A stretch of DNA of 64,000 nt. Source: Variovorax paradoxus (GTDB taxonomy: Bacteria; Pseudomonadota; Gammaproteobacteria; Burkholderiales; Burkholderiaceae_C). Location: positions 1,364,001-1,428,000 of the forward strand of contig CP063166.1 of the NCBI GenBank assembly GCA_016806145.1, in the 5' to 3' direction. Under the pieces are notes generated by a model, which worked only from the letters and a program-made list of their open reading frames with translations, did not search any database and was not told where the DNA came from. The number at the start of each line of letters is the position of its first letter. Position 1 is the stretch's first letter. This document shows positions 7,215-17,386 of the stretch, in pieces. Made by a program: the position numbers and the translations under genes.

Positions 7215-8477
7215 ATGACGGAGACGCTCGCAGCACGCCACCCCTCCCACCAGCCCGACTCGCGCTACGCCATGGTGCGGCTCGGCCTCACGCTGCTGAT
7301 CATGACGGTCGGCAGCAGCGGCATGTACGTGGTGTCGGTGATGCTGCCCTCGGTGCAGGCCGAGTTCGGCATCGACCGTGCGCAGGCCTCGCTGCCCTAC
7401 ACGCTGCTGATGCTGGGCTTCGGCATCGGCGGCGTGCTCATGGGCAAGCTGGCCGACCGCTTCGGCATCATGTGGCCGCTGCTCGGCGGCGCCGTCTGCC
7501 TCGGGCTCGGCTATGTCGCCTCGGGCCTCGCGGGCGGCATCGTCTCCTTCACCATCGCCCAGACCCTGCTGGTCGGCCTGCTCGGCAGCTCGGTGGCCTT
7601 CGCGCCGCTGGTGGCCGACACGTCGCTGTGGTTCGTCAAGCGGCGCGGCATCGCGGTGGCGATCTGCGCCAGCGGCAACTACGTGGCCGGCGCGGTGTGG
7701 CCGCCGATCGTGCAGCACTTCATCGAGACCGTGGGCTGGCGCCAAACCTACATCGGCATGGGCCTGTTCTGCAGCGTCACGATGGTGGCGCTGGCCTTCT
7801 GCTTCCGCGCGCGTCCGCCGGCGGCCGTCGCCGCACCGCCCGTGGCCGGCCCCGGCGGCGCCGCGGTGCGCAACCTCGCGCGGCCCTTCGGCTTCAGCAC
7901 CGGCACGGCGCAGGGCCTGCTGTGCGTGGCGGGCGTGGCCTGCTGCGTGGCGATGGCGATGCCGCAGGTGCACATCGTGGCCTACTGCAGCGACCTCGGC
8001 TTCGGCGCCGCGCGCGGTGCGCAGATGCTCTCGCTGATGCTGGCCTTCGGCGTGGTGAGCCGGCTGGTGTCGGGCGCCATCTGCGACCGCATCGGCGGGC
8101 TGCGCACGCTGCTGCTCGGCGGCGCGCTGCAGTGCGTGGCGCTGCTGCTGTTCCTGCCCTTCGACGGCCTGGTGCCGCTGTACGTGGTGTCGGCGCTGTT
8201 CGGCCTGTTCCAGGGCGGCATCGTCCCTTCTTACGCGATCATCGTGCGCGAGCACTTCCCGGCCTCCGAGGCGGGCGCGCGCGTGGGCACGGTGCTGATG
8301 TTCACGCTGTTCGGCATGGCGCTCGGCGGCTGGATGTCGGGCAAGGTGTTCGACCTCACGGGCAGCTACCACGCGGCCTTCCTCAACGGCATCGCCTGGA
8401 ACCTCGTCAACGTCTCGATCGCGGCCTTCCTGCTCTACCGCGTCATGGGGCGCGGCCGCCGCGTCGCGCCGGCCTGA
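7215..8477 (+). CDS. MFS transporter
   Basis: A 420-residue major facilitator protein with about 12 predicted membrane segments. The signature loop between helices 2 and 3 reads GKLADRFGIMW, with a matching loop (SGAICDRIGGLRT) in the second half, as expected for MFS carriers of the oxalate/formate-antiporter-like branch. The ATG at 7215 is chosen over 7110 because it is preceded by AAAGAGA and gives a normal N-terminus. A GntR regulator follows after 66 bases on the same strand, so the carrier may share a pathway with the downstream ABC operon. Substrate unknown. Confidence 0.85.
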   Translation: MTETLAARHPSHQPDSRYAMVRLGLTLLIMTVGSSGMYVVSVMLPSVQAEFGIDRAQASLPYTLLMLGFGIGGVLMGKLADRFGIMWPLLGGAVCLGLGYVASGLAGGIVSFTIAQTLLVGLLGSSVAFAPLVADTSLWFVKRRGIAVAICASGNYVAGAVWPPIVQHFIETVGWRQTYIGMGLFCSVTMVALAFCFRARPPAAVAAPPVAGPGGAAVRNLARPFGFSTGTAQGLLCVAGVACCVAMAMPQVHIVAYCSDLGFGAARGAQMLSLMLAFGVVSRLVSGAICDRIGGLRTLLLGGALQCVALLLFLPFDGLVPLYVVSALFGLFQGGIVPSYAIIVREHFPASEAGARVGTVLMFTLFGMALGGWMSGKVFDLTGSYHAAFLNGIAWNLVNVSIAAFLLYRVMGRGRRVAPA

Positions 8478-8503
8478 GCCAGCGCCCGGGCGGCTGGAGG
8501 CGG

Positions 8504-8517
8504 CAGAGTATATTCAA
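8504..8517. promoter_or_regulatory. putative GntR operator, autoregulatory copy
   Basis: CAGAGTATATTCAA lies 26 bases before the GntR start. It shares CAGA-TATATTC with the perfect palindrome at 9315-9328 ahead of the ABC operon, and A/T-rich sequence is conspicuous in this GC-rich gap. Binding by the GntR protein is inferred. Confidence 0.45.
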
Positions 8518-8543
8518 GCCACAATCCCACCGAGCCGATCCCG

Positions 8544-9284
8544 ATGCCCGCCTCCAAGCCCACCGCCCGCCGCCCCGACGTTCGCCCGCGCGCGCGCCGT
8601 GCCGCCCATGCGGAACCGGCGCTGAAGGAAGAGGCGCAGGGCGCGCGCGCCGACACGCTGACCGACCAGGTCTACCAGCGGCTGCGCCAGTCGCTGATGA
8701 CCGGCGCGCTGCTGCCCGAGCAGGTGCTGACCGTGCGCGGCGTGGCCGAGAGCCAGGGCGTGAGCCTGACGCCGGTGCGCGAGGCGGTGCAGCGGCTGGT
8801 GGTGGAGCACGGGCTCGAGGTGGTCAACGGCCGCACCATCCGCGTGCCGCGCCTCGACGTCGAGACCTACCGCGAGATCCTGAAGATCCGCATGGAGCTC
8901 GAATGCCTGGCCGCCAAGGAGGCCGCGCCGCGCATCTCGAACGACGAGATCGAGCGCCTCGACGGCGTGGTGCAGGCGCACCTGGCGGCCATCCAGGCCG
9001 GCGACGCCCATCGCACCCTGCTTGAGAACACCGAATTCCATCTCTCGATATATCGCGCCTCGGGCCAGGCCATCCTGATCCGCATCATCGAGAGCCTGTG
9101 GCTGCGCGTCGGCCCCACGCTGAACCTGCTGTTCCCGCAGTACTGCGGCAGCCTCACAGGGCACGAGACGCATCTGACGGCCATGGACGCCCTGCGCCGG
9201 CGCGACGGCGACGCGCTCGGGCAGGCGATGCGCGACGACCTGACGCATGGCTCGCGTTACCTGATCCGGCTGCTCAAGCCCTGA
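8544..9284 (+). CDS. GntR-family transcriptional regulator, FCD type
   Basis: A 246-residue regulator: a basic N-terminal tail, a winged-helix DNA-binding domain (about residues 35-105, with the recognition region LTVRGVAESQGVSLTPVREAV), then an FCD ligand-binding domain to residue 240. Metal/ligand-binding histidines typical of FCD proteins can be seen in EFHLSIYRAS and GHETH. Such proteins usually respond to a small carboxylate. Palindromes just upstream of its own gene and of the ABC operon at 9403 suggest that it controls both. The effector is not deducible. Confidence 0.88.
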   Translation: MPASKPTARRPDVRPRARRAAHAEPALKEEAQGARADTLTDQVYQRLRQSLMTGALLPEQVLTVRGVAESQGVSLTPVREAVQRLVVEHGLEVVNGRTIRVPRLDVETYREILKIRMELECLAAKEAAPRISNDEIERLDGVVQAHLAAIQAGDAHRTLLENTEFHLSIYRASGQAILIRIIESLWLRVGPTLNLLFPQYCGSLTGHETHLTAMDALRRRDGDALGQAMRDDLTHGSRYLIRLLKP

Positions 9285-9314
9285 AAAAGCGGCTGGCGCG
9301 GGTTATTGCGTAGA

Positions 9315-9328
9315 CAGAATATATTCTG
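9315..9328. promoter_or_regulatory. putative GntR operator ahead of the ABC transporter operon
   Basis: CAGAATATATTCTG is a perfect 14-base palindrome, placed 74 bases before the binding-protein start in an otherwise GC-rich gap. It contains a TATATT that could be a -10 element, so a bound repressor would block the promoter. Confidence 0.55.
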
Positions 9329-9402
9329 ATCGCCTAAAGTGCGGCCCAAGGCCTCGTTGCCGGGGCTCCAGTTCCTTCGTCTGTTCGAAGAAAGGCCGTC
9401 GC

Positions 9403-10446
9403 ATGAAGTTGAATCTCTCCCGCCGCGAGTTCCACCTGGCCAGCGCCCACATGCTGCTGGCCTCCTCCGCCGGTTCGCTGCTGCTCGGGGCCTCGGGCCC
9501 GGCCGCCGCGCAGTCGCGCTCGGTCAAGCTCGGCACCTTCGGCGCCATCGATGCGCAGAACTACATCCGCGCGAAGAACATGGCGGCCAGGACCTTCGGC
9601 GCCGGCACCAGCGCCGACTTCGTGACCGTGCGCGCGGGCTCCGAGGTGATCGCTGCCATGGCCGGCGGCAGCCTCGACATGTGCAACATCGGCTCCAGCC
9701 CGATGATGGTCGGCTACGCCAACGGGCTGAAGGCCTCGATGGTCTACGTCTACAAGAACATCGTCGACAGCGAATGCCTGGTGGTGCAGGGCAACTCGGG
9801 CATCACCACGGTGGCGGGGCTCAAGGGCAAGAAGATCGGCCTGCCGTTCAACACCTCGGTGCACTTCGCGGCGGTGGCGGCGCTCAAGACCGCGGGCATC
9901 GGCCTGGCGGACGTGCAGCTCATCAACATGCGCGCCGACCAGATCGCCTCGGCCTGGCAGCGCCGCGAGATCGATGCCAGCTACATCTGGGTGCCGGTGC
10001 TGCCGCGCCTGACCGACGACGGCGGCAAGATCATCTTCAAGACCGGCGATCTCAACAAGAACAACCTGCTGATCTTCGACGGCCTGCTGGTGCGCGACGA
10101 GTTCAAGCAGAAGTCGCCCGACCTGGTGCTGGCCTTCCTCAAGGACTACGAGCAGATCGCGCGCACCTTCAAGCAGGAACCGAAGGAAGTGGTCGAGACC
10201 ATGACCAAATTCCTCAACGTCGACGAGGCCGCGGTGATGCGCTCGCTCAACACCTTCTACCCGGTGCCCGCGCGCGAGCAGCTGCAGAGCCACTGGATGG
10301 GCAAGCCCGGCGAGAAGGACACGGGCGTGCTCAAGACCTTGCAGACGCAGGCGCAGTTCCTCCTGGAGTCGGCGCAGATCTCGGCCATGCCGAAGGACCT
10401 GAGCGGGCTCGTCGATTCGAGCTTCGTCGCCAAGATGGCCGCCTGA
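9403..10446 (+). CDS. taurine/nitrate-type ABC transporter, binding protein
   Basis: A 347-residue NMT1/TauA-like periplasmic binding protein. The N-terminus MKLNLSRREFHLAS followed by a hydrophobic run and AAAQS looks like a Tat export signal. The body (VTVRAGSEVIAAMAGGSLDMCNIGSSPMMVGYANG) is typical of binding proteins for taurine, sulfonates or nitrate. It leads an operon with ATPase, permease and a PLP enzyme. Substrate is not determinable; an amine or amino acid derivative would suit the PLP enzyme. The palindrome at 9315 probably controls it. Confidence 0.85.
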   Translation: MKLNLSRREFHLASAHMLLASSAGSLLLGASGPAAAQSRSVKLGTFGAIDAQNYIRAKNMAARTFGAGTSADFVTVRAGSEVIAAMAGGSLDMCNIGSSPMMVGYANGLKASMVYVYKNIVDSECLVVQGNSGITTVAGLKGKKIGLPFNTSVHFAAVAALKTAGIGLADVQLINMRADQIASAWQRREIDASYIWVPVLPRLTDDGGKIIFKTGDLNKNNLLIFDGLLVRDEFKQKSPDLVLAFLKDYEQIARTFKQEPKEVVETMTKFLNVDEAAVMRSLNTFYPVPAREQLQSHWMGKPGEKDTGVLKTLQTQAQFLLESAQISAMPKDLSGLVDSSFVAKMAA

Positions 10447-10450
10447 GGCC

Positions 10451-11266
10451 ATGGGACTGCCACCGCAGCAGGCGGGCACGCCCAAGGTCCGTTTCGAGGA
10501 AGTCTCCAAGCGCTTCGGCGACGGCCCCGACGCGGTGCAGGCGCTGGAGCCGATCACGCTCGACATCGCCGAGGGCGCCTTCACCTGCCTGCTCGGCCCC
10601 TCGGGCTGCGGCAAGAGCACGCTGCTGAACATCCTCGCGGGCTTCGAGCAGCCCACGGCCGGCCGCGTGCTGATGGACGGCCAGCCGGTGCGCGGCCCCG
10701 ATCCGCGCCGCGGCGTGGTGTTCCAGCAGGGCGCGCTGTTCACCTGGATGCGCGTGATCGACAACGTGGCCTTCGGGCCGCTGGCCACGGGCAAGTCGGC
10801 CGCCGAGGCCACGCGCATCGCCTCGCAGTACCTCGAGATGGTCGGCCTCACGAGCTTTGCGAAGCGCTATCCCTACGAGCTCTCGGGCGGCATGCAGCAG
10901 CGCGTGGGCATCGCGCGCGCGCTCGCCAATTCGCCCGAGATCCTGCTGATGGACGAGCCCTTCGCCGCGCTCGACGCGCAGACGCGCGAGCTGCTGCAGG
11001 AGGAGATCAAGCGCATCTGGCACGAGACGCGCAAGACCGTGCTGTGGATCACCCACAGCATCGACGAGGCGCTGTTCCTCGCGACCGAGATCGTCGTGAT
11101 GTCGGCGCGGCCCGGGCGCATCAAGGCGAAGTTCCATCCGGGCTTCGCGCAGAGCGACGATCCGGCCGTGGTCGCGAGCGCCGAGTTCGCGCGCATGAAG
11201 GCCGAGATCTTCGGCCTGCTGCGCGAGGAGGCGCTGGCCGCGCAGCATCAGGAGGCCCAGCGATGA
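10451..11266 (+). CDS. taurine/nitrate-type ABC transporter, ATP-binding protein
   Basis: A 271-residue ATPase of the SsuB/TauB group. Walker A GPSGCGKST is at 49-57, the signature LSGGMQQR near 143 and Walker B ILLMDEP near 163, followed by the switch histidine in WITHSIDEA. It starts 4 bases after the binding-protein stop and its stop overlaps the permease start (ATGA), indicating translational coupling. It energises import through the permease encoded next. Confidence 0.9.
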   Translation: MGLPPQQAGTPKVRFEEVSKRFGDGPDAVQALEPITLDIAEGAFTCLLGPSGCGKSTLLNILAGFEQPTAGRVLMDGQPVRGPDPRRGVVFQQGALFTWMRVIDNVAFGPLATGKSAAEATRIASQYLEMVGLTSFAKRYPYELSGGMQQRVGIARALANSPEILLMDEPFAALDAQTRELLQEEIKRIWHETRKTVLWITHSIDEALFLATEIVVMSARPGRIKAKFHPGFAQSDDPAVVASAEFARMKAEIFGLLREEALAAQHQEAQR

Positions 11267-12078
11267 GCGCCGTATCCAATCGGCCGAACGGCGCGCGCGG
11301 CCGTGCGCGCTGGATCAACCTCGGCTCCTTCGCCGCGCTGTTCGCGCTGTGGCTGCTGATCACCGTGCCGATCGTGGGCGACCAGCCGCTGGTCGCGCCG
11401 CTGTTCCTGCCTTCGCCGATGTCGGTATGGAACACCTTTTTGCAGCTCATGCAGAACGGCTACCAGGGCAAGACGCTCGCGCACCACCTGGGCATCAGCC
11501 TGTTCCGCTTCGGCGTGGCCTTCGGGCTCACGGTGCTGGTGGCGGTGCCGCTGGGGCTGTGGATGGGCATGAACGAGACCGTGAAGGCGCTGCTCGATCC
11601 GCCGATCGAGATCACGCGGCCGATGCCCAAGCTCGCGCTGCTGCCGCTGCTCATCATCTGGTTCGGCATCGGCGAGGTCTCGAAGATCGTGATCATCGTG
11701 CTCGCGCTGTTCCCGATCCTCTCGATCAGCGCCATGCAGGCGGTGCGCGCGGTGGGCCGGCGCAAGGTGCAGGCCGCAATGGCGCTGGGCGCCTCGCGCA
11801 CCATGATCTTCCGGCGCGTGATCTTCCCGGCCAGCCTGCCGGGCATCTTCACCGGCATCCGCGTGAGCATCGGCCTGGGCGTGACCATGCTGGTGGGCGC
11901 CGAGATGATCGCCACCAACGCGGGCATCGCCTACATGGCGATGTCGGCCTCCGACTTCCTGCTCACCAACGTCGTGATCGTCGGCGCGCTGATCATGGCG
12001 GTCCTCGGCTACCTGCTCGACCTGCTGGCGCGGGCGCTCGAAAACAAGGTCGTCCACTGGGGCGGCAAGGAAGGATGA
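11263..12078 (+). CDS. taurine/nitrate-type ABC transporter, permease
   Basis: A 271-residue inner-membrane permease of the TauC/SsuC type with about six membrane segments and an EAA-like loop (AAMALGASRTMIFRRVIFPASLPGI). The ATG at 11263 overlaps the ATPase stop and has AGGAGG about 9 bases upstream. It completes the importer formed with the two preceding genes. The PLP-enzyme gene follows 7 bases later, so all four are very likely one transcript. Confidence 0.9.
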   Translation: MSAVSNRPNGARGRARWINLGSFAALFALWLLITVPIVGDQPLVAPLFLPSPMSVWNTFLQLMQNGYQGKTLAHHLGISLFRFGVAFGLTVLVAVPLGLWMGMNETVKALLDPPIEITRPMPKLALLPLLIIWFGIGEVSKIVIIVLALFPILSISAMQAVRAVGRRKVQAAMALGASRTMIFRRVIFPASLPGIFTGIRVSIGLGVTMLVGAEMIATNAGIAYMAMSASDFLLTNVVIVGALIMAVLGYLLDLLARALENKVVHWGGKEG

Positions 12079-12085
12079 AGCGACC

Positions 12086-13327
<1,242 letters not shown>

Positions 13328-13343
13328 ACGCGGGAGCGGACAG

Positions 13344-13453
13344 CCGTACGCAGAGGGCGCGAAGGTTTCGCTAAGAGCGCGAAAGAGTCAAAAGAAACTT
13401 CTTGATGTTTTCTTTCGCGTCCTTCGCGCAACCTTCGCGCCCTCTGCGTCCGG
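13344..13453. terminator. large inverted repeat between convergent genes, probable bidirectional terminator
   Basis: Outer arms 13344-13366 and about 13431-13453 (ACGCAGAGGGCGCGAAGG and its complement) form a near-perfect stem, extended inward by CGCGAAAGA/TCTTTCGCG. It fills the gap between the PLP-enzyme stop and the stop of the opposing deaminase gene. The unit resembles a common interspersed repeat of beta-proteobacteria. Confidence 0.7.
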
Positions 13454-13475
13454 AAACCCGCTTTCAGCAGCCATC

Positions 13476-14900
13476 TCAGGCTGTGTGCGGATGGCGCGCG
13501 CGCTCGTACAGCGTGCGCGCGAGTTCGCGGTGCCGCGCGAGCAGCGGCGGCAGTTCGAGATCGACGAAGCGGCCCTCGCGGATGCGCACCTGGCCATCGA
13601 TGATGCTGAGCGCGGCCGAGGCCGGCGTGCAGAACACCAGCGCCGCCACCGGGTCGTGCCATGCGCCCGCGTGCGACACGCCGCGCAGGTCGAAGCCCAC
13701 CACGTCGGCCGACATGCCCGGCGCGAGCGCGCCGATGTCGTCGCGGCCCAGCACGCGCGCGCCGCCCAGGGTCGCGATCTCGAGCGCCTCGCGCGCCGTC
13801 ATCGCGGCCGGGCCATGGCCCACGCGCTGCAGCAGCATGGCCTGGCGCGCCTCGCCGAGCAGGTGGGCGCCATCGTTCGAGGCGCTGCCGTCCACGCCCA
13901 GGCCCACCGGCACGCCGGCGCGGCGCATGGCGCCGATGGGCGCGATGCCCGAGGCCAGCCGCATGTTCGAGCACGGGCAGTGGGCCACGCCGGTGCCGGT
14001 GCGGCCGAAGAGGGCGATGCCCGCGGGGTCGAGCTTCACGCAGTGCGCATGCCAGACGTCGCGGCCGACCCAGCCCAGGTCCTCGGCGTACTCGGCCGGC
14101 GTCATGCCGAACTTCTCGCGCGAGTAGGCGACGTCGTTGTCGTTCTCGGCCAGGTGCGTGTGCAGCGACACGCCGCGCTCGCGCGCGAGCAGCGCCGAGT
14201 CGCGCATGAGCTCGCGCGAGACCGAGAACGGCGAGCAGGGCGCGAGCACGATGCGCCGCATCGAGTGGCGCGAGGCGTCGTGCCAGCGGTCGATCAGCCG
14301 CTCGCTGTCGCGCAGGATCGCGGCCTCGCTCTCCACCACCTCGTCGGGCGGCAGGCCGCCGGCGCTGCGGCCCACGCTCATGCTGCCGCGCGCGGCATGG
14401 AAGCGCATGCCCATCGCGGTGGCCGCCTCGATCGAATCGTCGAGCCGCGCGCCGTTGGGGAACAGGTAGAGATGGTCGCTGGTGGTGGTGCAGCCCGAGA
14501 GCATCAGCTCGGCCATCGCGGTCTGGGTCGACACGCGGATCATCTCGGGCGTGAGCCGCGCCCACAGCAGGTAGAGGTTGGTGAGCCAGCCGAACAGCTC
14601 GGCGTCCTGCGCCTCGGGCACCGCGCGCGTGAGGCTCTGGTACATGTGATGGTGGGTGTTCACCAGCCCCGGCATCAGCACGTGGCCGTGCAGGTCGATG
14701 GCCTCGGCGCCACCGCTGCGCAGCGCCTCGAGGTAGACCGGCGGCAGCTCGGCCGTGGCACCGACCCAGGCGATGGCCGGCCCGTCGATCACCAGCGCGC
14801 CATCGGCGATCTCGCGCCGCGCGGCGTCCATGGTGACGAGCACGTCGGCGTGGCGCAGCACGCGCAGCGGCCGGGGCGAGGAAGCGGTGGAGGAGGTCAT
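13476..14900 (-). CDS. 8-oxoguanine deaminase-like amidohydrolase
   Basis: A 474-residue member of the TrzN/AtzA-like deaminase group of the amidohydrolase superfamily. Metal-binding residues are visible in GLVNTHHHMY (about 78-86) and SLHTHLAEN, with a further catalytic Asp in GLGVDGSASND. The length and the HTHLAEN-to-SNDGAH arrangement resemble characterised 8-oxoguanine deaminases, which hydrolyse 8-oxoguanine to urate and ammonia. The gene begins 1 base after the stop of a purine-type permease, supporting purine catabolism. Guanine or another aminopurine remains a possible substrate. Confidence 0.78.
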   Translation of the reverse strand: MTSSTASSPRPLRVLRHADVLVTMDAARREIADGALVIDGPAIAWVGATAELPPVYLEALRSGGAEAIDLHGHVLMPGLVNTHHHMYQSLTRAVPEAQDAELFGWLTNLYLLWARLTPEMIRVSTQTAMAELMLSGCTTTSDHLYLFPNGARLDDSIEAATAMGMRFHAARGSMSVGRSAGGLPPDEVVESEAAILRDSERLIDRWHDASRHSMRRIVLAPCSPFSVSRELMRDSALLARERGVSLHTHLAENDNDVAYSREKFGMTPAEYAEDLGWVGRDVWHAHCVKLDPAGIALFGRTGTGVAHCPCSNMRLASGIAPIGAMRRAGVPVGLGVDGSASNDGAHLLGEARQAMLLQRVGHGPAAMTAREALEIATLGGARVLGRDDIGALAPGMSADVVGFDLRGVSHAGAWHDPVAALVFCTPASAALSIIDGQVRIREGRFVDLELPPLLARHRELARTLYERARHPHTA

Positions 14901-14901
14901 G

Positions 14902-16317
14902 TCATTCGGTTCCGTGCGAGGTGCGTGCCGCCAGTGTGAAGGAACGCTCCCTCGACTGCACGCCGTTGTAGAAGAGATTGAGCAGCACCGCGGCGACCGT
15001 GCCCAGCACGATGCCGCTGTGCGTCAGCGGATGGGTCCAGGCCGGGAAGTGCTGGAAGAAGTTCGGCGACAGCGTGGGGATCAGCCCGAGGCCGACCGAG
15101 ATCGCGATCACGTAGAGCGCATGGCGCTCGCGCGTGTAGTCGATGCTGCCGAGGATGCGGATGCCGGTGGCCGCGACCATGCCGAACATCACGATGCCCG
15201 CGCCGCCGAGCACGAAGGAGGGCACCGAGGCCACCACGTGCGCGACCTTGGGGAATAGCGCGAGCGCGATCAGCAGCACGCCGCCGCCGGCCGCCACGTA
15301 GCGCGAGCGCACGCCCGTGACCGTGACCAGCCCCACGTTCTGCGAGAACGAGGTGTAGGGGAAGGTGTTGAACACGCCGCCGATCACCGTGCCCAGGCCG
15401 TCGGCGCGCAGGCCGCGCGAGAGCGCGTCGGTGTCGACCTTGCGGCCCGTGATCTCGCCGAGCGCGAGGAACATGCCGGTCGATTCGACCAGGGTGATCA
15501 GCATCACGATGCACATCGAGGCGATGGCCGTGAGCTCGAAGCGCGGCAGGCCGAAGTGGAAGGGCGTGGTCACGGCCATCCAGCTCGCTTCCTCGAGGCC
15601 GTCGAACTGCATGCGGCCGAGCGCCAGCGACAGCAGCACGCCGAAGACGATGCCCAGCAGCACCGCGATGTTGGCGATGAGGCCCTTGCCGAAGCGCGTG
15701 ATCGCGATGATCGCCGCCAGCACGGCCGCGGCGATGGCGAGCTTCACCGGCTCGCCGTAGGCCGGGTTGGCCACCGCATGCACCACGCCCTCGATGCTGC
15801 GCGTCGAGGTGGGCTGCCCGCCCGCGGCCCAGTGGATCGCCACCACCATCAGCGAGACGCCGATCAGCGTGATGACCGTGCCCGTCACCAGCGGCGGGAA
15901 CACGCCGAGCACGCGCCCCATCAGCGGCGCGAGCGCGATGCCGAACAGCCCCGCCACGATGGTGGCGCCGTAGATCGCGGGCAGGCCCAGCGAGGGATCG
16001 ATGCCGATGGCGATCATCGGGCCCACGGCCGCGAAGGTCACGCCCATCATCACGGGCATGCGGATGCCGAAGCGCCAGAAGCCGATGGCCTGCACCAGCG
16101 TGGCGATGCCGGCGGCCAGCAGGTCGGCATTGATGAGGAAGGCGATGTCGGCCTTCGAGAGGCCGAGCGCGCCGCCCACGATCAGCGGCACCGCCACCGT
16201 GCCCGCGTACATCACGAGCACGTGCTGCAGGCTCAGCGCGCCGCAGCGCACCAGGGGAAGCTTCTGGTCGACCCCTTCGCCGTCTCCTGCGGGGGTCTTT
16301 TTGTCGTTCGAAAGCAT
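14902..16317 (-). CDS. NCS2-family purine (xanthine/urate-type) permease
   Basis: A 471-residue nucleobase:cation symporter-2 protein with about 12-14 membrane segments. Motifs include LSLQHVLVMYAGTVAVPLIVG near the N-terminus and LVESTGMFLALGEITGR in the middle, typical of bacterial xanthine and urate carriers. The start at 16317 (MLSNDKK) is preferred to an upstream in-frame codon at 16365 because GGAAGGA precedes it. It lies between the LysR gene and the deaminase gene, and probably imports the purine that the deaminase uses. Confidence 0.87.
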   Translation of the reverse strand: MLSNDKKTPAGDGEGVDQKLPLVRCGALSLQHVLVMYAGTVAVPLIVGGALGLSKADIAFLINADLLAAGIATLVQAIGFWRFGIRMPVMMGVTFAAVGPMIAIGIDPSLGLPAIYGATIVAGLFGIALAPLMGRVLGVFPPLVTGTVITLIGVSLMVVAIHWAAGGQPTSTRSIEGVVHAVANPAYGEPVKLAIAAAVLAAIIAITRFGKGLIANIAVLLGIVFGVLLSLALGRMQFDGLEEASWMAVTTPFHFGLPRFELTAIASMCIVMLITLVESTGMFLALGEITGRKVDTDALSRGLRADGLGTVIGGVFNTFPYTSFSQNVGLVTVTGVRSRYVAAGGGVLLIALALFPKVAHVVASVPSFVLGGAGIVMFGMVAATGIRILGSIDYTRERHALYVIAISVGLGLIPTLSPNFFQHFPAWTHPLTHSGIVLGTVAAVLLNLFYNGVQSRERSFTLAARTSHGTE

Positions 16318-16436
16318 GGGACTTTTCCTTCCGGCCGATGACCGGAGCGGCAGTCTAGGAGCCATGCCTTCGAACGCGCAAAGTCAATAAATGGCGCGCC
16401 CCGTGCACAAAAAGTGGACGGCACCCGGCGCCGCGC

Positions 16437-17339
16437 TCAGGGCGCGAGCAGCTCGTCGAGGCAGGCCGTCACATGGTTCGCGAACAGCTCGGCCGCGGGG
16501 CTCGGTGCCTGCGCGGCGCGGGTCTCGAGCGTGAGCGTCTGGGCCGGCAGGGTGGCGTCGCGCAGCGGCACGAAGACCAGCGAGCCGTCGTGCATCTCCT
16601 CGGCCACGTCGAGCCGGTTGAGCAGCGTGATGCCCTCACCCTCGCGCACCAGGCGGCGCATCAGCGCGGTGGAGGTGGTCTCGATCACGGGCGAGGCGCG
16701 CAGGCCCGAACGCTCGAAGGCCGCGTCGATGATCGGCCGGATCGACAGCGAGGGCGCGGGCAACAGCAGCGGATGGCCCACGCACTCGGCCAGCACCGTG
16801 CTCGCATGGGCCGTGAGCGCATGGCCGGGCGGCACCACCGCGCCGATCGGCCATTCGCTCGCGAACAGTGTGCGAAAGCCCGCCGTGGCCGGCACGTCGT
16901 AGGCCAGCGCGAGGTCGGCATCGCCTTCGCGCACGCCGTGCAGCACGGCCGCGATCGGCAGGCCCAGCAGCTTGAGCTGGATGCCGGGATGCGCCGCGCG
17001 AAAGCGCCGCACCACGCCCGGCAGGAAGGCGTCGGCGAGGCCGGCGGTGGTGGCCAGCGTGACCTCGCCCTGGCGCAGCCCGCGCATGGCCTCGATGCGC
17101 TGGCGCACCCCGTCGAACTCGCGCAGCGTGCCGCGCGCATGCGCGAGCACCAGCTCGCCCACCGGCGTGAGCTTGAGCGTGTTGTGGATGCGCTCGAACA
17201 GCGGCGCGCCCAGTTCCTCCTCGAGGTTGAGGATCTGCCGGTTGATCGCCGTCGGCACCACGTGCAGCTGCGCGGCCGCCTTGCGGATCGAACCCGCGCG
17301 AACCACCTCGACGAAGTACCGGACCACCTTGGCGTGCAT
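16437..17339 (-). CDS. LysR-family transcriptional regulator
   Basis: A 300-residue LysR protein: N-terminal winged helix-turn-helix (AGSIRKAAAQLHVVPTAINRQILNLEEELGAPLFER, residues about 15-50), then a two-lobed effector domain. It is encoded upstream of the purine permease and deaminase on the same strand, with a 119-base gap, so it may regulate them; LysR genes are more often divergent from their targets, which makes this less certain. The gap holds a possible ribosome site for the permease but no clear operator. Confidence 0.88.
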   Translation of the reverse strand: MHAKVVRYFVEVVRAGSIRKAAAQLHVVPTAINRQILNLEEELGAPLFERIHNTLKLTPVGELVLAHARGTLREFDGVRQRIEAMRGLRQGEVTLATTAGLADAFLPGVVRRFRAAHPGIQLKLLGLPIAAVLHGVREGDADLALAYDVPATAGFRTLFASEWPIGAVVPPGHALTAHASTVLAECVGHPLLLPAPSLSIRPIIDAAFERSGLRASPVIETTSTALMRRLVREGEGITLLNRLDVAEEMHDGSLVFVPLRDATLPAQTLTLETRAAQAPSPAAELFANHVTACLDELLAP

Positions 17340-17386
17340 GACATCTCCCGCGCCACCGTGGGCGCGGGGGGATCATGCATGCGGGG

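Noticed and set aside
2830..8372. Long open frames on the minus strand opposite the phosphonate operon (652 and 1252 codons)
   Set aside because: They are mirror frames of well-supported genes in very GC-rich DNA, with low-complexity Arg/His/Ala-rich translations and no family resemblance.
13344..13453. Large inverted repeat as a mobile element
   Set aside because: It has no coding content and sits exactly between two convergent stops, which fits a terminator or common interspersed repeat better.
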